Source of the DNA: Citrobacter sp. FP75
GTDB lineage: Bacteria > Pseudomonadota > Gammaproteobacteria > Enterobacterales > Enterobacteriaceae
DNA: 64,000 bases
Reading direction: 5' to 3'
Assembly (NCBI RefSeq): GCF_018342065.1
Contig: NZ_JAFDOE010000001.1
Span: forward strand, 1,116,001-1,180,000
Part shown: one piece after another, positions 7,177-18,066 of the stretch
Numbering within the stretch: position 1 is the stretch's first letter
Layout of the letters: each line of letters begins with the position of its first letter
Position numbers and translations under genes: made by a program
Notes under the pieces: model-generated
Told to the model about the DNA's origin: nothing
Database searches by the model: none
Seen by the model: only the letters and a program-made list of their open reading frames with translations

Positions 7177-7983
7177 TTACTGATGTGTGGCGGCTTTCAT
7201 CGCACTGACAAAGGCTTTTAGCTCAGCCAACATCTGTTCCGGTGCGTTGACATTTTTTTCGATAATTTTGACTATCGCCGAGCCAGAAATCGCCCCGGCA
7301 GCACCGGCTTCAATCGCTCCCGTTACCTGATCCGGCGCAGAGATACCAAAGCCCTGCAAAGACGGCGGTGCATCGTACTGTTTTAGCTTCTCGACCAGAT
7401 GATGCAGCGGTAACGCGGCACGATTTTCAGCGCCGGTAACACCAGCACGCGACAGCAGATAGGTATAACCGCGACCATAGGACGCAATCTGGCGCAGCAG
7501 TTCGTCATCCGCGTTAGGCGGGCAGATGAAAATAGGCGCAACGTTGTGGCGTAATGCTGCGGTCCTGAATGGCGCTGACTCCTCGACCGGTACATCGGCA
7601 ACCAATACTGAATCCACACCGACTTTTTCGCACTGCGCGTAAAATGCGTCAATGCCTTTGCTGAACACCAGGTTGGCATACATCAGCAGGCCAATTGGGA
7701 TGGTCGGATACTTTTGGCGGATTAGCGCCAGCATTTCGAAACATTGTGACGGTGTAACGCCTGCGGCAAAGGCTCGTAAGGTCGCTTCCTGAATGGTTGG
7801 ACCGTCAGCCAGCGGGTCAGAGAACGGAATACCGAGTTCCAGCGCGTCAGCACCCGCGTCGATCAGCGTATCAATAATCTTCAGAGACTGCTCAACAGAA
7901 GGGTCGCCGAGGGTGACGAAGGGGACAAATGCACCTTCTTTGCGGTCCTTCAGCTGTGCAAACAGGTTTTCATAACGTTCCAT
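7177..7983 (-). CDS. trpA: Tryptophan synthase alpha chain
   Basis: The product has 268 residues, the standard length. It is a TIM barrel that cleaves indole-3-glycerol phosphate to indole and glyceraldehyde 3-phosphate and passes indole to TrpB through the alpha2-beta2 tunnel. Catalytic Glu49 ([11 protein letters not shown]) and Asp60 (LADGPT) are at the expected positions. The ATG at 7983 overlaps the trpB stop as TGATG, the classic translational coupling that keeps the two chains in equal amounts. It is the last gene of the operon and is followed by a strong terminator. Confidence 0.98.
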   Translation of the reverse strand: MERYENLFAQLKDRKEGAFVPFVTLGDPSVEQSLKIIDTLIDAGADALELGIPFSDPLADGPTIQEATLRAFAAGVTPSQCFEMLALIRQKYPTIPIGLLMYANLVFSKGIDAFYAQCEKVGVDSVLVADVPVEESAPFRTAALRHNVAPIFICPPNADDELLRQIASYGRGYTYLLSRAGVTGAENRAALPLHHLVEKLKQYDAPPSLQGFGISAPDQVTGAIEAGAAGAISGSAIVKIIEKNVNAPEQMLAELKAFVSAMKAATHQ

Positions 7984-9176
7984 CAGATTTCCCCTCGTGC
8001 TTTCAAAATATCGTGTACGGTGAAAATGTCTTTGTCGCCGCGACCGGAAAGGTTAACCACCAGCAGTTGCTCTTTTTCCGGATTATCACGCATCATTTTC
8101 AACGCGTGGGCCAGGGCATGAGATGACTCAAGAGCCGGGATGATCCCTTCGTGCAGGCACAGGGTTTTGAAAGCGTCCAGCGCTTCGTCATCGGTAATCG
8201 ACACATAGTCGGCGCGGCCAATGCTGTTCAGGTAGGCATGCTGTGGCCCGACGGACGGGAAATCCAGACCGGCTGAAATCGAGTAGGACTCTTCGATTTG
8301 CCCTTCTTCGGTTTGCATCATCGGCGACTTCATGCCGAAGTAAATCCCGACGCGACCATGCTTTAACGGTGCGCCGTGTTCACCGGATTCAATCCCATGA
8401 CCGCCCGGCTCAACGCCAATCAACCCGACGCTGGTTTCATTGATAAAGTCAGCAAACATACCGATAGCATTCGACCCACCGCCCACACAGGCGATAACGG
8501 CATCCGGCAGGCGACCTTCTTTTTCGAGGATCTGTGCTTTGGTTTCTTCACCGATCATGCGCTGAAACTCACGCACAATGGTTGGGAAAGGGTGCGGGCC
8601 TGCCGCCGTACCGAGCATATAGTGCGCGGTATCGTAGCTGCCAGACCAGTCGCGCAGCGCTTCATTACACGCATCTTTCAGCGTCGCGGAGCCGCTATGT
8701 ACCGGGATCACCTCGGCACCCATCAGACGCATACGGAACACGTTGGGTGACTGACGTTCGATGTCTTTCGCGCCCATATAGATGCGACACTTCAAGCCAA
8801 GCAACGCACAGGCGAGTGCGGAAGCGACGCCGTGTTGACCAGCCCCCGTTTCGGCGATGATCTCGGTTTTACCCATGCGCTTTGCCAGTAACGCCTGACC
8901 CAGCACCTGGTTAGTCTTGTGCGCGCCGCCGTGCAGCAAGTCTTCACGCTTAAGATACAGCGTGGTGTTGGTGCCTTTAGTAATGTTCTGGCATTTGGTC
9001 AGCGCGGTAGGGCGGCCGGCGTAGTTTTTCAGCAAGTCGGTGAACTGCGCCTGAAATTCAGGATCTTTCTGCGCGCTGACGAAGGCTTCTTCCAGCTGGC
9101 GCAGGGCAGGCATCAGAATCTGTGGCACATACATGCCGCCAAATTCACCAAAATAGGGGTTGAGTAATGTTGTCAT
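7983..9176 (-). CDS. trpB: Tryptophan synthase beta chain
   Basis: The product has 397 residues when started at the ATG at 9176 ([20 protein letters not shown]), the exact E. coli length; the open frame upstream to 9233 overlaps the end of trpC and is not used. AAGGAAAAGG lies just before this ATG. Lys87 in GGAHKTNQ binds pyridoxal phosphate, and GGGSNAIG binds the phosphate. It condenses indole with serine to give tryptophan. It is separated from trpC by 10 bases and overlaps trpA by one base. Confidence 0.98.
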   Translation of the reverse strand: MTTLLNPYFGEFGGMYVPQILMPALRQLEEAFVSAQKDPEFQAQFTDLLKNYAGRPTALTKCQNITKGTNTTLYLKREDLLHGGAHKTNQVLGQALLAKRMGKTEIIAETGAGQHGVASALACALLGLKCRIYMGAKDIERQSPNVFRMRLMGAEVIPVHSGSATLKDACNEALRDWSGSYDTAHYMLGTAAGPHPFPTIVREFQRMIGEETKAQILEKEGRLPDAVIACVGGGSNAIGMFADFINETSVGLIGVEPGGHGIESGEHGAPLKHGRVGIYFGMKSPMMQTEEGQIEESYSISAGLDFPSVGPQHAYLNSIGRADYVSITDDEALDAFKTLCLHEGIIPALESSHALAHALKMMRDNPEKEQLLVVNLSGRGDKDIFTVHDILKARGEI

Positions 9177-9186
9177 GTCCTTTTCC

Positions 9187-10548
9187 TTAATATGCGCGCA
9201 GTGTTTGAAAGACCGAGGCCAGCAGGTGAGCATCTTTGATGCCCGGCTGCGACTCTACGCCAGAATTGAAATCGAGACCGGCACAGCCGGTTTTTGCCGC
9301 CTCGACGCAGTTATCTGCACCGAGCCCGCCAGCCAGTAAAACGTTATCCAGCGATTGTCCACCCAACAGGGACCAGTCAAAGCGCTGTCCGCTGCCGCCA
9401 TGACCGTTGTCGAAAACGTATTTATCAACATACTGATAGCGACGGGCTGGCAGTGACTCGCCCACGCTCAGCGCCTTCCAGATTTGCACCTGCTCGGGCA
9501 GCACATCGCGCAGGGCGTCCACATAAGCTTGATCTTCGCTGCCGTGCAGTTGCACTGCGTTGAGCGACAGCGCTGACACTTTTTCGCAAACGTCGGAAAT
9601 GTCGGTGTTACGGAACACGCCAACGTACTGCAACGGTGCGCCGGTCATGACTTCCCGCGCCTGCTCAACGCTCACTGCGCGCGGGGAGGTAGGGACAAAA
9701 ATCAACCCGCCATAAATCGCGCCGGATTCATACGCCGCGTTGGCATCCTGCGCGCGTGTCAGTCCGCACACTTTATTCTCGCCAAGCAGCACGCGACGCA
9801 CCGCTGCATGCAGGTCCTGATGTGACATCAGCGCGGAGCCAATCAAGAAACCATTAGCGAAGTGGCTCAGTTCGCGCACCTGACCGTAGGTATTAATGCC
9901 GGATTCGCTGATGACGGTCACGCCGTGGCCCAGTCGCGGAGCCAGCTGGCGGGTGCGATTGAGATCGATAGACAAGTCACGCAGGTCGCGGTTGTTAATG
10001 CCCACGACTTTTGCGCCAAGCGCAATGGCACGTTCCAGCTCTTCTTCGTTACTGACCTCGGTCAGCACGCCCATTTTCAGACTGTGCGCAACGGCGGCGA
10101 GCTGACGATATTGTTCATCATCCAGTACCGACAGCATCAGTAAACAGGCGTCAGCCTGGTAGTGACGCGCCAGGTAGATCTGGTAAGGATCGATAATAAA
10201 GTCCTTACACAGAATCGGCTGCGGCGCGATGCGGCTGACGATGGGCAGAAAATCAAAGCTTCCCTGGAAATATTTCTCGTCGGTCAGCACGGAAATCGCT
10301 GAGGCGTAATGTTTATACACGCCCGCAATGTATGCCGGGTCGAAGTCATCGCGGATCACGCCTTTTGACGGAGAGGCTTTTTTGCACTCCAGAATAAACG
10401 CGGTACGCGCCCCTTGCAGCGCATCATAAAAGTGACGCGAGCTTGGCTGAACATCATTTTGAAAGCTGGCCAGCGGTTGTTGCTGTTTGCGGGCTTCTAC
10501 CCAAATCGCCTTGTCTGCGACAATTTTCGCTAAAACGGTTTGCATCAT
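9187..10548 (-). CDS. trpC: Bifunctional indole-3-glycerol-phosphate synthase / phosphoribosylanthranilate isomerase
   Basis: The product has 453 residues as two fused TIM barrels. Residues 1 to about 255 are the synthase ([10 protein letters not shown] near the N-terminus, SESGI later). The rest is the TrpF isomerase ([27 protein letters not shown]). This TrpC-TrpF fusion is the enterobacterial arrangement. The enzyme carries out the two steps between phosphoribosyl-anthranilate and indole-glycerol phosphate. The ATG at 10548 directly abuts the trpD stop. A second ATG one codon later gives MQTVLAK and is equally possible. Confidence 0.98.
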   Translation of the reverse strand: MMQTVLAKIVADKAIWVEARKQQQPLASFQNDVQPSSRHFYDALQGARTAFILECKKASPSKGVIRDDFDPAYIAGVYKHYASAISVLTDEKYFQGSFDFLPIVSRIAPQPILCKDFIIDPYQIYLARHYQADACLLMLSVLDDEQYRQLAAVAHSLKMGVLTEVSNEEELERAIALGAKVVGINNRDLRDLSIDLNRTRQLAPRLGHGVTVISESGINTYGQVRELSHFANGFLIGSALMSHQDLHAAVRRVLLGENKVCGLTRAQDANAAYESGAIYGGLIFVPTSPRAVSVEQAREVMTGAPLQYVGVFRNTDISDVCEKVSALSLNAVQLHGSEDQAYVDALRDVLPEQVQIWKALSVGESLPARRYQYVDKYVFDNGHGGSGQRFDWSLLGGQSLDNVLLAGGLGADNCVEAAKTGCAGLDFNSGVESQPGIKDAHLLASVFQTLRAY

Positions 10549-12144
10549 TTACCCTCTTGCTGCCAGTGCAGTGACCCGGTCATAGGCCGCGCCGCTACGC
10601 AGTACATTAATCACGATTTGCGCGTTGGCTTTTAAATCTTCTTCGCCGTGCAGGCGCATTAACATGGCGACATTCGCCGCCACGGCTGCTTCATGAGCGG
10701 CTTCACCTTTACCTTGTAACAGGCGACTGAGAATGTCACGGTTTTCTTCCGGCGTACCGCCTGCCAGCTGTTCCTGGTGGTATGGCGTCAGGCCAAAGTC
10801 GTCTGCCGTCAGCTGATAACTCTTGATTTCACCATCATGCAGTTCGGCCACAATGGTCGGCGCGTGCAGTGAAACTTCATCCATTCCGCCGCTGTGCACT
10901 ACGGCTGCACGCTGATACCCCAGCACGCGCAGCGTTTCGGCAATAGGCAGCACCAGTTCCGGGCTGTAGACGCCAATCAGCGCCAGCGGCGGGTGTGCCG
11001 GGTTAATCAACGGGCCGAGCACGTTAAACAGCGTGCGAGTTTTCAGCTGCTGACGAACCGGCATGGCGTGACGAAAACCGGTGTGGTACTTCGGCGCAAA
11101 CAGGAAACACACGCCCAGTTCGTCGAGCGCCAGGCGCGACTTATCGGCATTCATATCCAGATTGATGCCAAAGGCCGCCAGCAGATCCGATGAACCAGAC
11201 TTACTGGAGACGCTACGGTTGCCGTGCTTCGCCACTTTCATCCCACAGGCAGCCGCGACGAACGCACTGGCGGTGGAAATATTGATGCTATTGCTGCCGT
11301 CGCCGCCGGTCCCGACAATATCTGCGAACAGATAGTCCGGGCGCGGGAACGGGGCGGCATTTTCCAGCAGGGCGGTCGCCGCACCGGCAATCTCATTCGG
11401 ATGCTCGCCGCGTACTTTCATGCTAACCAGCGCGGCAGCTAACTGTTCCGGCTTCAGTTCACCGCGCACGACTGCAGAGAACAGCTGGTGGCTCTCCTGC
11501 TGGGACAGCGTCTGGGCCTGATACAACTTCTCCAGAATAGGTTGCAGCGTATTGGTTTGTTCAAGCTTCTGCTGCGCCCAGGCCAGCGTTTGTTCCAGCA
11601 GACGCGCGCCCTGAGTCGTAAGAATTGATTCCGGATGGAACTGGAAGCCGCACACGCGGTCAGTGTCGTGGCGAACCGCCATCACCATGCCGTTGAAGTG
11701 GGCGTTAATGGTTAACCCTGCCGGTACATTGCTGCCGACCAGCGAATGGTAGCGCGCCACCGGCAGTGGATTAGCCAGACCGGCGAACATCTCCTGGCCG
11801 TCGTGTTCAATGCTGGAGGCTTTACCGTGCAGAATTTCACCCGCCTGACCCACATACCCGCCGTAGGCTTCAACAATTGCCTGATGCCCAAGGCAAATAC
11901 CGATGATCGGCAGCTTGCCTCGCAGTCGGGTCAGTAGCTCTGGCATGCAGCCCGCTTCGCTTGGCGCGCCCGGGCCAGGAGAGAGCATCAGCACCGGATT
12001 TTTCATGGTGGCTAAACGGTCAATTAACGTCTGTGCCGGGATATGGTTGCGGTAAATCACCACGTTGTGACCGTTGGTACGTAGCTGATCTGCCAGGTTA
12101 TAGGTAAAAGAGTCGATGTTATCGAGCAGCAGAATGTCAGCCAT
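10549..12144 (-). CDS. trpD: Anthranilate synthase glutamine amidotransferase / anthranilate phosphoribosyltransferase (TrpGD fusion)
   Basis: The product has 531 residues. The N-terminal amidotransferase (about residues 1-195) has its nucleophile Cys84 in GICLGHQ and a FHPES histidine-glutamate pair. The C-terminal part is the phosphoribosyltransferase, with the [14 protein letters not shown] phosphate-binding motif and [15 protein letters not shown]. It supplies ammonia to TrpE and then attaches PRPP to anthranilate. The fusion is typical of enterobacteria. Its ATG overlaps the trpE stop (TAATG), so translation of trpE and trpD is coupled, as in E. coli. Confidence 0.98.
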   Translation of the reverse strand: MADILLLDNIDSFTYNLADQLRTNGHNVVIYRNHIPAQTLIDRLATMKNPVLMLSPGPGAPSEAGCMPELLTRLRGKLPIIGICLGHQAIVEAYGGYVGQAGEILHGKASSIEHDGQEMFAGLANPLPVARYHSLVGSNVPAGLTINAHFNGMVMAVRHDTDRVCGFQFHPESILTTQGARLLEQTLAWAQQKLEQTNTLQPILEKLYQAQTLSQQESHQLFSAVVRGELKPEQLAAALVSMKVRGEHPNEIAGAATALLENAAPFPRPDYLFADIVGTGGDGSNSINISTASAFVAAACGMKVAKHGNRSVSSKSGSSDLLAAFGINLDMNADKSRLALDELGVCFLFAPKYHTGFRHAMPVRQQLKTRTLFNVLGPLINPAHPPLALIGVYSPELVLPIAETLRVLGYQRAAVVHSGGMDEVSLHAPTIVAELHDGEIKSYQLTADDFGLTPYHQEQLAGGTPEENRDILSRLLQGKGEAAHEAAVAANVAMLMRLHGEEDLKANAQIVINVLRSGAAYDRVTALAARG

Positions 12145-13706
12145 TAGAAAATCTCCTGTGCATGGTGCGCGGTGGCGATGGCACGCAGAACCGCACGTGC
12201 TTTATTACGGGTTTCATCGGCTTCAGACTGCGGTACAGAATCCAGAACAATCCCGGCACCGGCCTGCACGGTGGCGATACCGTCTTCCACCAGGGCGGAA
12301 CGGATCACAATGCAGGTATCCAGATCGCCATGGGCGGTGAAGTAACCCACCGCGCCGCCATAGCTGCCACGGCGACGACCTTCGGCCTCGGCGATAAGCT
12401 GCATCGCGCGAACTTTTGGCGCACCGCTTAGCGTGCCCATATTCATACAGGCGCGATAAGCATGCAGGACGTCCAGATCGTGACGCAGCTCGCCAACTAC
12501 GCGGGAGACAAGGTGCATCACGAAGGAATAACGGTCGACTTTGGTCAGGTCGGCCACGTAGCGGCTGCCCGGTGTACAGATACGCGCCAGGTCATTACGC
12601 GCCAGGTCAACCAGCATCAGGTGCTCGGAAAGTTCTTTATGATCGGTGCGCATTTCCAGCTCAATACGGCTGTCGAGATCGCGGTCCAGAGAGCCGTCCG
12701 CGCGACGACCGCGTGGGCGAGTCCCGGCAATCGGGTAGATCTCAATCTGGCGGCTGGTGGCGTCGTATTTCAGCGAGCTTTCCGGAGAAGCGCCGAACAG
12801 AGTGAACGCATTATCCTGCATGAAGAACATGTACGGGCTGGGGTTGCTCTTTTTCAGCACATAATATGCCGCCAGCGGCGACGGGCAGGGCAGCGAAAAG
12901 CGGCGGGAAGGCACCACCTGGAAAATCTCACCGGCACGAATGGCTTTTTGCAAACCGCGCACTACGGCACCGAACTCTTCATCACTCTGATTACACTCGC
13001 AGCGCATTTCCGGTACCTCAATGACGGGCAGCGGTGGTGCGGGTTCAGTTAACTGCTGGCTCAATTGCGTCAGGCGGCTGGTCAGACGCTGTTTTTCGTC
13101 CTCGCAGGGGGTGAATAAGCTGGCCTGAATGCGGGTGCTTTTTTTCTGATGGTCAATGACCATCAGCGTTTCAGCAAGATAAAAGCAGTAGTCAGGGCAA
13201 CGGTTACCGGCTTCAAGCTGGGGTAAATCTTCGAATCCGGCGACCAGATCGTAGGAAAATAAACCGCCGAAGAACATGGCTTCACGTTCCTGTTCCGGCA
13301 CGTTAACCAGTTCCTGCAGTAAACGGAACGTGTCAAACACCGACAGGGAACATAAGCGGGCATCTTCATCCAACAGCGGGCTGACGGCCGGAAAATGCAG
13401 CTGGCGGGCATTGGGTTGTTGTTCATTTTCAACACCGGCTGGCAGGGCGGCATCCAACAGCGGAAGCAGGGAGGCGCCATTCGCCGACAATGCCTGGATA
13501 GTGACGGTGTCACCTAAAGCGGTAATGCGCAATGCGCTGTCAACCAACAGCAGGCTTTTCAGGTCATCCTTGCTGTCGATATCGGCGGATTCCAGCAACA
13601 ATGTCGCCGGGCGCGCGCCGCAGACCTGATGAAACAGCGCGGTCGGGTTCTCACGGTAGGCGGCTTCACAGGCCAGCAGTTCGAGTGTCGGTTTTTGTGT
13701 TTGCAT
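12144..13706 (-). CDS. trpE: Anthranilate synthase component I
   Basis: The product has 520 residues from the ATG at 13706 ([20 protein letters not shown]), the E. coli length; a start four codons upstream is open but unnecessary. It converts chorismate to anthranilate in complex with TrpD. The feedback site LLLES (Ser40) that binds tryptophan is intact, as are the chorismate-site segments IAGTRPRGR and [15 protein letters not shown]. It is the first structural gene of the operon, behind the leader and attenuator at 13731-13845. Confidence 0.98.
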   Translation of the reverse strand: MQTQKPTLELLACEAAYRENPTALFHQVCGARPATLLLESADIDSKDDLKSLLLVDSALRITALGDTVTIQALSANGASLLPLLDAALPAGVENEQQPNARQLHFPAVSPLLDEDARLCSLSVFDTFRLLQELVNVPEQEREAMFFGGLFSYDLVAGFEDLPQLEAGNRCPDYCFYLAETLMVIDHQKKSTRIQASLFTPCEDEKQRLTSRLTQLSQQLTEPAPPLPVIEVPEMRCECNQSDEEFGAVVRGLQKAIRAGEIFQVVPSRRFSLPCPSPLAAYYVLKKSNPSPYMFFMQDNAFTLFGASPESSLKYDATSRQIEIYPIAGTRPRGRRADGSLDRDLDSRIELEMRTDHKELSEHLMLVDLARNDLARICTPGSRYVADLTKVDRYSFVMHLVSRVVGELRHDLDVLHAYRACMNMGTLSGAPKVRAMQLIAEAEGRRRGSYGGAVGYFTAHGDLDTCIVIRSALVEDGIATVQAGAGIVLDSVPQSEADETRNKARAVLRAIATAHHAQEIF

Positions 13707-13730
13707 CGTTATTCTCATTAATTTTGTTCA

Positions 13731-13756
13731 AAAAAAAGCCCGCTCAGTTGGCGGGC
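13731..13756 (-). terminator. trp attenuator terminator
   Basis: GCCCGC (13738-13743) pairs with GCGGGC (13751-13756) around a 7-base loop. On the minus strand the hairpin is followed by eight T residues or so and then GAAC. It sits between trpL and trpE and has the sequence pattern of the E. coli 3:4 attenuator, so transcription ends here when charged tRNA-Trp is plentiful. Confidence 0.93.
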
Positions 13757-13800
13757 CGGGTATCTGGTTGCATATTGCAGACGTAAGACACTGCCCGAAA

Positions 13801-13845
13801 TCAGGAAGTGCGCCACCAACCGTGCAGGACATATGTTGCTTTCAT
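13801..13845 (-). CDS. trpL: trp operon leader peptide
   Basis: A 14-codon frame reads MKATYVLHGWWRTS, close to the E. coli leader as I recall it ([14 protein letters not shown]). The tandem Trp codons at residues 10-11 (TGGTGG, plus-strand 13813-13818) are the sensor: ribosomes stalling there allow the antiterminator to form and trpE to be transcribed. AAAAAGGTATCTGAG before the ATG supplies the ribosome site. The leader lies about 24 bases inside the transcript expected from the promoter at 13882-13910. Confidence 0.97.
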   Translation of the reverse strand: MKATYVLHGWWRTS

Positions 13846-13874
13846 CTCAGATACCTTTTTCTTCATGTGAACTT

Positions 13875-13910
13875 GCGTACTAGTTAACTGGTTCAATGGA
13901 ATAAAGTCAA
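13875..13910 (-). promoter_or_regulatory. trp promoter and TrpR operator
   Basis: On the minus strand TTGACT (13905-13910) and TTAACT (13882-13887) form -35 and -10 elements with a 17-base spacer. The near-palindromic TrpR operator GAACCAGTTAACTAGTACGC overlaps the -10 element (13875-13894). This is the E. coli architecture with small changes. TrpR bound to tryptophan should block polymerase here. Confidence 0.93.
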
Positions 13911-13983
13911 CACCTGATTTCAGTAAATTTGTCGAAAACGCTATGATGGGCGTGATACGACATTTATTGAAACGGGAGCCGCC

Positions 13984-14862
13984 TTGAGCGACACGAATTA
14001 CGCAGTGATTTACGACCTGCACAGTCATACAACGGCGTCCGATGGAAGATTGACGCCTGAAGCGTTGGTACACCGTGCGGTAGAGATGCGAGTCGGGACA
14101 CTGGCGATCACCGATCATGACACCACGGCAGCCATTCCGGCGGCAAGAGAAGAAATTTCACGTTCAGGTTTGGCCTTGAATTTGATAGCCGGCGTTGAAA
14201 TTTCCACGGTCTGGGAAAACCACGAGATCCATATTGTCGGTTTGAATATTGATATCGCGCACCCCATGATGTGTGAATTCCTGGCGCAGCAAACGGCACG
14301 CCGTCAGCAGCGCGCACAGCTGATTGCTGAGCGACTGGACAAAGCGCACATCCCGGGCGCGTGGGAAGGGGCGTTGCGCCTGGCTGATGGCGGGGCCGTC
14401 ACGCGGGGCCATTTTGCCCGTTTCCTGGTGGAGAGCGGCAAAGCCACGACCATTGCGGATGTATTTAAAAAATACCTTGCCCGTGGGAAAACCGGTTATG
14501 TTCCGCCACAGTGGTGTACAATAGAACAAGCTATTGATGTCATTCATCATTCTGGCGGTAAGGCAGTACTGGCCCATCCTGGTCGGTACGATCTTAGCGC
14601 TAAGTGGCTGAAAAGACTGGTTGCATATTTTGCCGAACATCACGGTGACGCGATGGAAGTGGCGCAGTGTCAACAGTCCCCCAATGAGCGTACCCATCTG
14701 GCGACCCTGGCGCGTCAGCATCAGCTGTGGGCATCACAAGGGTCTGATTTTCATCAGCCGTGCCCGTGGATTGAATTGGGTCGTAAGCTCTGGTTGCCCG
14801 CAGGCGTTGAAGGCGTCTGGCAACTCTGGGAACAGCCCGAGACCACAGAGAGGAAAGTATGA
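13984..14862 (+). CDS. rnm: RNase AM / 5'-3' exonuclease Rnm (PHP domain; formerly TrpH/YciV)
   Basis: The product has 292 residues and starts with TTG (13984), as I recall for the E. coli gene; the preceding GGGAGCC is the ribosome site. Metal-binding PHP motifs are clear: DLHSHTTASDG near the N-terminus, TDHDTT around residue 40, GVEIS around 70 and GSDFHQP near the C-terminus. The E. coli enzyme removes short RNA leaders and matures 5' ends of rRNA; it also degrades short oligonucleotides and pAp. The gene diverges from trpL and overlaps yciO by four bases (ATGA), so the two are translationally coupled. Confidence 0.95.
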   Translation: MSDTNYAVIYDLHSHTTASDGRLTPEALVHRAVEMRVGTLAITDHDTTAAIPAAREEISRSGLALNLIAGVEISTVWENHEIHIVGLNIDIAHPMMCEFLAQQTARRQQRAQLIAERLDKAHIPGAWEGALRLADGGAVTRGHFARFLVESGKATTIADVFKKYLARGKTGYVPPQWCTIEQAIDVIHHSGGKAVLAHPGRYDLSAKWLKRLVAYFAEHHGDAMEVAQCQQSPNERTHLATLARQHQLWASQGSDFHQPCPWIELGRKLWLPAGVEGVWQLWEQPETTERKV

Positions 14863-15479
14863 GTCAGTTTTTTTATATCCATCCTGATAACCCACAGCAA
14901 CGTCTGATCAATCAGGCCGTTGAAATTGTGCGTAAAGGTGGGGTGATCGTTTATCCCACCGATTCCGGCTATGCGTTGGGCTGCAAAATCGAAGACAAAG
15001 GGGCGATGGAGCGTATTTGCCGTATCCGTCACCTGCCTGATGGACACAACTTCACGCTGATGTGCCGTGACCTGTCCGAACTGTCGACCTATTCGTTCGT
15101 GGACAACGTGGCCTTTCGTTTAATTAAAAACAATACGCCGGGCAACTATACCTTCATCCTGAAAGGGACGAAAGAAGTACCGCGCCGACTGCTGCAGGAA
15201 AAACGTAAGACCATCGGTCTGCGCGTACCGTCCAATCCGATTGCGCTGGCATTGCTGGAAGCGCTGGGCGAGCCTATGCTCTCCACCTCGCTGATGCTGC
15301 CGGGCAGTGAATTTACCGAGTCCGACCCCGAAGAGATCAAAGATCGTCTGGAGAAGCAGGTTGATTTGATCATCCACGGCGGGTATCTCGGTCAGCAGCC
15401 CACTACGGTTATCGATTTAACCGATGATTCGCCAGTGGTGCTGCGTGAAGGCGTCGGCGACGTTAAACCTTTCTTATAA
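14859..15479 (+). CDS. yciO: TsaC/Sua5-family protein YciO
   Basis: The product has 206 residues, as in E. coli. It belongs to the YrdC/Sua5 double-stranded-RNA-binding fold; PTDSGYALGC near residue 33 and the KRKTIGLRVP segment around residue 110 are family features. TsaC relatives form threonylcarbamoyl-AMP for tRNA t6A. YciO has the fold and weak related activity, but its cellular role is not established. It overlaps the end of rnm by four bases. Confidence 0.94.
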   Translation: MSQFFYIHPDNPQQRLINQAVEIVRKGGVIVYPTDSGYALGCKIEDKGAMERICRIRHLPDGHNFTLMCRDLSELSTYSFVDNVAFRLIKNNTPGNYTFILKGTKEVPRRLLQEKRKTIGLRVPSNPIALALLEALGEPMLSTSLMLPGSEFTESDPEEIKDRLEKQVDLIIHGGYLGQQPTTVIDLTDDSPVVLREGVGDVKPFL

Positions 15480-15579
15480 GGGCGCAACTCGGTATACTAC
15501 GCGGCCTTAAAATGGCGCTGACTGGCGCCGTTGATTCTCCTGTTCGACGCCTGTGAAGGCGACACCTAAAGGAAGCTCT

Positions 15580-16455
15580 ATGAGCGAAAAGTTACAAAAA
15601 GTGCTGGCGCGCGCTGGCCACGGCTCTCGCCGTGAAATTGAAACCATTATTGCAGCAGGTCGCGTGAGCGTTGACGGCAAAATTGCCACGCTTGGCGATC
15701 GCGTTGAAGTGACGCCGGGTCTGAAAATCCGTATCGACGGTCATCTGATTTCGGTGAAGGAATCTGCGGAACAAATCTGTCGCGTTCTGGCGTATTACAA
15801 GCCGGAAGGTGAACTGTGTACCCGTAACGACCCGGAAGGTCGTCCGACCGTTTTTGATCGCCTGCCAAAACTGCGCGATGCGCGCTGGATTGCCGTGGGG
15901 CGTCTGGACGTGAATACCTGTGGTTTACTGCTGTTCACCACCGACGGTGAACTGGCGAACCGTCTGATGCACCCGAGCCGCGAAGTTGAACGTGAATACG
16001 CGGTGCGCGTGTTTGGTCAGGTGGATGAAACGAAATTGCGTGACCTGAGCCGTGGCGTGCAGCTGGAAGATGGTCCGGCTGCATTTAAAACCATCAAATT
16101 CAGCGGTGGTGAAGGGATTAACCAGTGGTATAACGTCACCCTGACCGAAGGGCGTAACCGTGAAGTGCGTCGCCTGTGGGAAGCCGTTGGCGTGCAGGTA
16201 AGCCGCCTGATCCGTGTGCGTTACGGAGATATTCCACTGCCGAAAGGTCTGCCGCGCGGCGGCTGGACGGAGCTGGATCTCGCGCAGACTAACTATCTGC
16301 GTCAACTGGTAGAACTGCAGCCGGAAACCAGCTCTAAAGTTGCCGTTGAGAAAGACCGTCGTCGTATGAAGGCGAACCAGATCCGTCGTGCGGTTAAGCG
16401 CCACACCCAGGTAGGCGGCAGCCGTCGTCCGGGTGGTCGCAACAACAACGGTTAA
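15580..16455 (+). CDS. rluB: 23S rRNA pseudouridine-2605 synthase RluB
   Basis: The product has 291 residues from the ATG at 15580, chosen because AAAGGAAG lies directly upstream and the length equals E. coli RluB; the open frame to 15553 is not used. An N-terminal S4 RNA-binding domain ([15 protein letters not shown]) is followed by the RsuA-type catalytic domain with Asp110 in [11 protein letters not shown]. The basic tail rich in R, K, G and N ([10 protein letters not shown]...GGRNNNG) is typical. It modifies U2605 of 23S rRNA in the nucleolus-free cytoplasm during ribosome assembly. Confidence 0.97.
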   Translation: MSEKLQKVLARAGHGSRREIETIIAAGRVSVDGKIATLGDRVEVTPGLKIRIDGHLISVKESAEQICRVLAYYKPEGELCTRNDPEGRPTVFDRLPKLRDARWIAVGRLDVNTCGLLLFTTDGELANRLMHPSREVEREYAVRVFGQVDETKLRDLSRGVQLEDGPAAFKTIKFSGGEGINQWYNVTLTEGRNREVRRLWEAVGVQVSRLIRVRYGDIPLPKGLPRGGWTELDLAQTNYLRQLVELQPETSSKVAVEKDRRRMKANQIRRAVKRHTQVGGSRRPGGRNNNG

Positions 16456-16473
16456 TCTACTGTGGTTGTGAAT

Positions 16474-16498
16474 AAAAGGGCCCCGTGGGTCCTTTTTT
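16474..16498 (+). terminator. Bidirectional terminator between rluB and btuR
   Basis: AAAAGGGCCC (16474-16483) pairs with GGGTCCTTTT (16487-16496), with one G-U pair and a 3-base loop, followed by TT. The A-run on the left gives a matching T-run on the minus strand, so it can end both converging genes; the btuR stop codon overlaps it. Confidence 0.8.
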
Positions 16499-17087
16499 AA
16501 TAATCAATCCCCATCTGCGCTTTAATACCCGCTTCAAAGGCATGCTTGACCGGGCGCAACTCGCTGACCGTGTCGGCTAACTCCAGAATATCGCGATGAC
16601 ATCCCCGACCGGTAATAATCACCGTCTGGTGTGAAGGGCGCGCACTTAAGGCGCTGAGCACCTCTTCCAGCGGCAGATAGTCATACGCCACCATATACGT
16701 CAGCTCGTCCAGTACGACCATATCCAGTCTAGGGTCGGCCAGCATCCGCTTACCGTGCTCCCACACGGCCAGGCAGGCTGCGGTGTCGGAATCACGGTTT
16801 TGTGTCTCCCAGGTGAATCCCGTCGCCATCACCTGAAACTCCACTCCGTGGGGTTCCAGTAAGTTTCGCTCGCCGTTGGGCCATGTGCCTTTAATGAACT
16901 GTACCACACCGACTTTCTTACCGTGACCGACCGCACGCGTGGCGGTACCAAATGCGGCGGTCGTTTTCCCCTTACCGTTGCCGGTAAAGACGATAATGAT
17001 GCCGCGCTCGTCTTTTGCGGCGGCAACGCGGGCGTCAACCCGATCTTTTACGCGCTGTTGGCGCTGCTGATAACGTTCTTCACTCAT
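16497..17087 (-). CDS. btuR: Cob(I)yrinic acid a,c-diamide adenosyltransferase BtuR
   Basis: The product has 196 residues, equal to E. coli BtuR (CobA of Salmonella). The P-loop FTGNGKGKTTA lies at about residues 34-44. VVLDELTYMV, around residue 120, and the C-terminal EAGIKAQMGIDY are conserved. It transfers the adenosyl group of ATP to reduced corrinoids to make adenosylcobalamin. The ATG overlaps the yciK stop by four bases, so the two genes form an operon, the standard neighbour pair. Confidence 0.97.
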   Translation of the reverse strand: MSEERYQQRQQRVKDRVDARVAAAKDERGIIIVFTGNGKGKTTAAFGTATRAVGHGKKVGVVQFIKGTWPNGERNLLEPHGVEFQVMATGFTWETQNRDSDTAACLAVWEHGKRMLADPRLDMVVLDELTYMVAYDYLPLEEVLSALSARPSHQTVIITGRGCHRDILELADTVSELRPVKHAFEAGIKAQMGIDY

Positions 17088-17845
17088 TGGGCGATTCCTG
17101 GTTTACGGCCCGGTTGGGCGTCGAAGGTCATACCGGTTTTACGGCGGCTGTCGTCGCCCATCAGCCACAGGTAAAGCGGCATAATGTCGGCGGGTGTTTT
17201 TAATTTTTGCGGATCTTCTGTCGGGAATGCGCTGGCCCGCATGCCGGTGCGCGTACCGCCTGGGTTAATGCAGTTTACGCGTAAATGACGATTCTGATAC
17301 TCGTCCGCCAGCACCTGCATCATACCTTCGGTGGCAAACTTAGAGGTGGCATAGGCTCCCCAGTTGGCTCGCCCCTGACGACCGACGCTGGATGAGGTAA
17401 AGACCAGCGATCCGGAATCAGACTTAAGCAACAGCGGGAGTAACGCCTGGGTCAGCATAAAGGTGGCATTGACGTTCACCTGCATTACATCCTGCCAGAC
17501 CTGCGGGTTTTGTTCGCTCATCGGGCAGATTTCACCCAGTAACCCGGCATTATGCAAGACGCCATCCAGTCGCGGGTAATTGGCGGAGATACGCTGCGCC
17601 AGCTGGTGACATTCTGCGGATGTGCAGGTCAGCAGATCCAGCGTAAGCCACTGTGTGGGTGTACCATTTTCTGCGGCAATGGACTCGGCGACCTGACGGA
17701 GTTTATCTTCATTGCGCCCGAGCAGAATAACGGTCGCGCCGTAGCGGGCATAGGTCAGCGCAGCTTCACGGCCGATGCCATCACTGGCTCCGGTAACCAG
17801 AATAATGCGATCCTGCAACAGATCTTGTTTAGGTTGGTAATGCAC
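17084..17845 (-). CDS. yciK: Short-chain dehydrogenase YciK
   Basis: The product has 253 residues, one more than the E. coli version I recall. It is a classical SDR with the nucleotide motif TGASDGIGRE at residues 19-28, an HNAG motif (LHNAGLLG) and the catalytic Ser/Tyr/Lys triad (TSSSVGR, then YATSKFATEG). It probably uses NAD(P)H; the natural substrate is unknown. It is the first gene of the yciK-btuR pair and diverges from sohB. Confidence 0.94.
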   Translation of the reverse strand: MHYQPKQDLLQDRIILVTGASDGIGREAALTYARYGATVILLGRNEDKLRQVAESIAAENGTPTQWLTLDLLTCTSAECHQLAQRISANYPRLDGVLHNAGLLGEICPMSEQNPQVWQDVMQVNVNATFMLTQALLPLLLKSDSGSLVFTSSSVGRQGRANWGAYATSKFATEGMMQVLADEYQNRHLRVNCINPGGTRTGMRASAFPTEDPQKLKTPADIMPLYLWLMGDDSRRKTGMTFDAQPGRKPGIAQ

Positions 17846-18066
17846 GGCTACTCCTCGGCGACGCTCTGGCCATCCCGTTTTCGATAACTTGTCGGCTTTA
17901 TGCCTTAAACCCTGCTATTTTTCAATCAGCCAAAGGTAATAACACCGTAAAATGAACGCTTTGTCATGCTTTTTACGGAATACCAAGCGGATGGATGAAG
18001 CAAGACGGGCTTACACGCCTGTTGTACACTGAGCGAAAGTAGCGTTGTTTAACCAAGGTGGGACTC

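Noticed and set aside
18058-18066. GTG at 18058 as the sohB start.
   Set aside because: It overlaps the AAGGTGG ribosome site that serves the GTG at 18067, and the latter reproduces the family N-terminus MELLSEYGLF.
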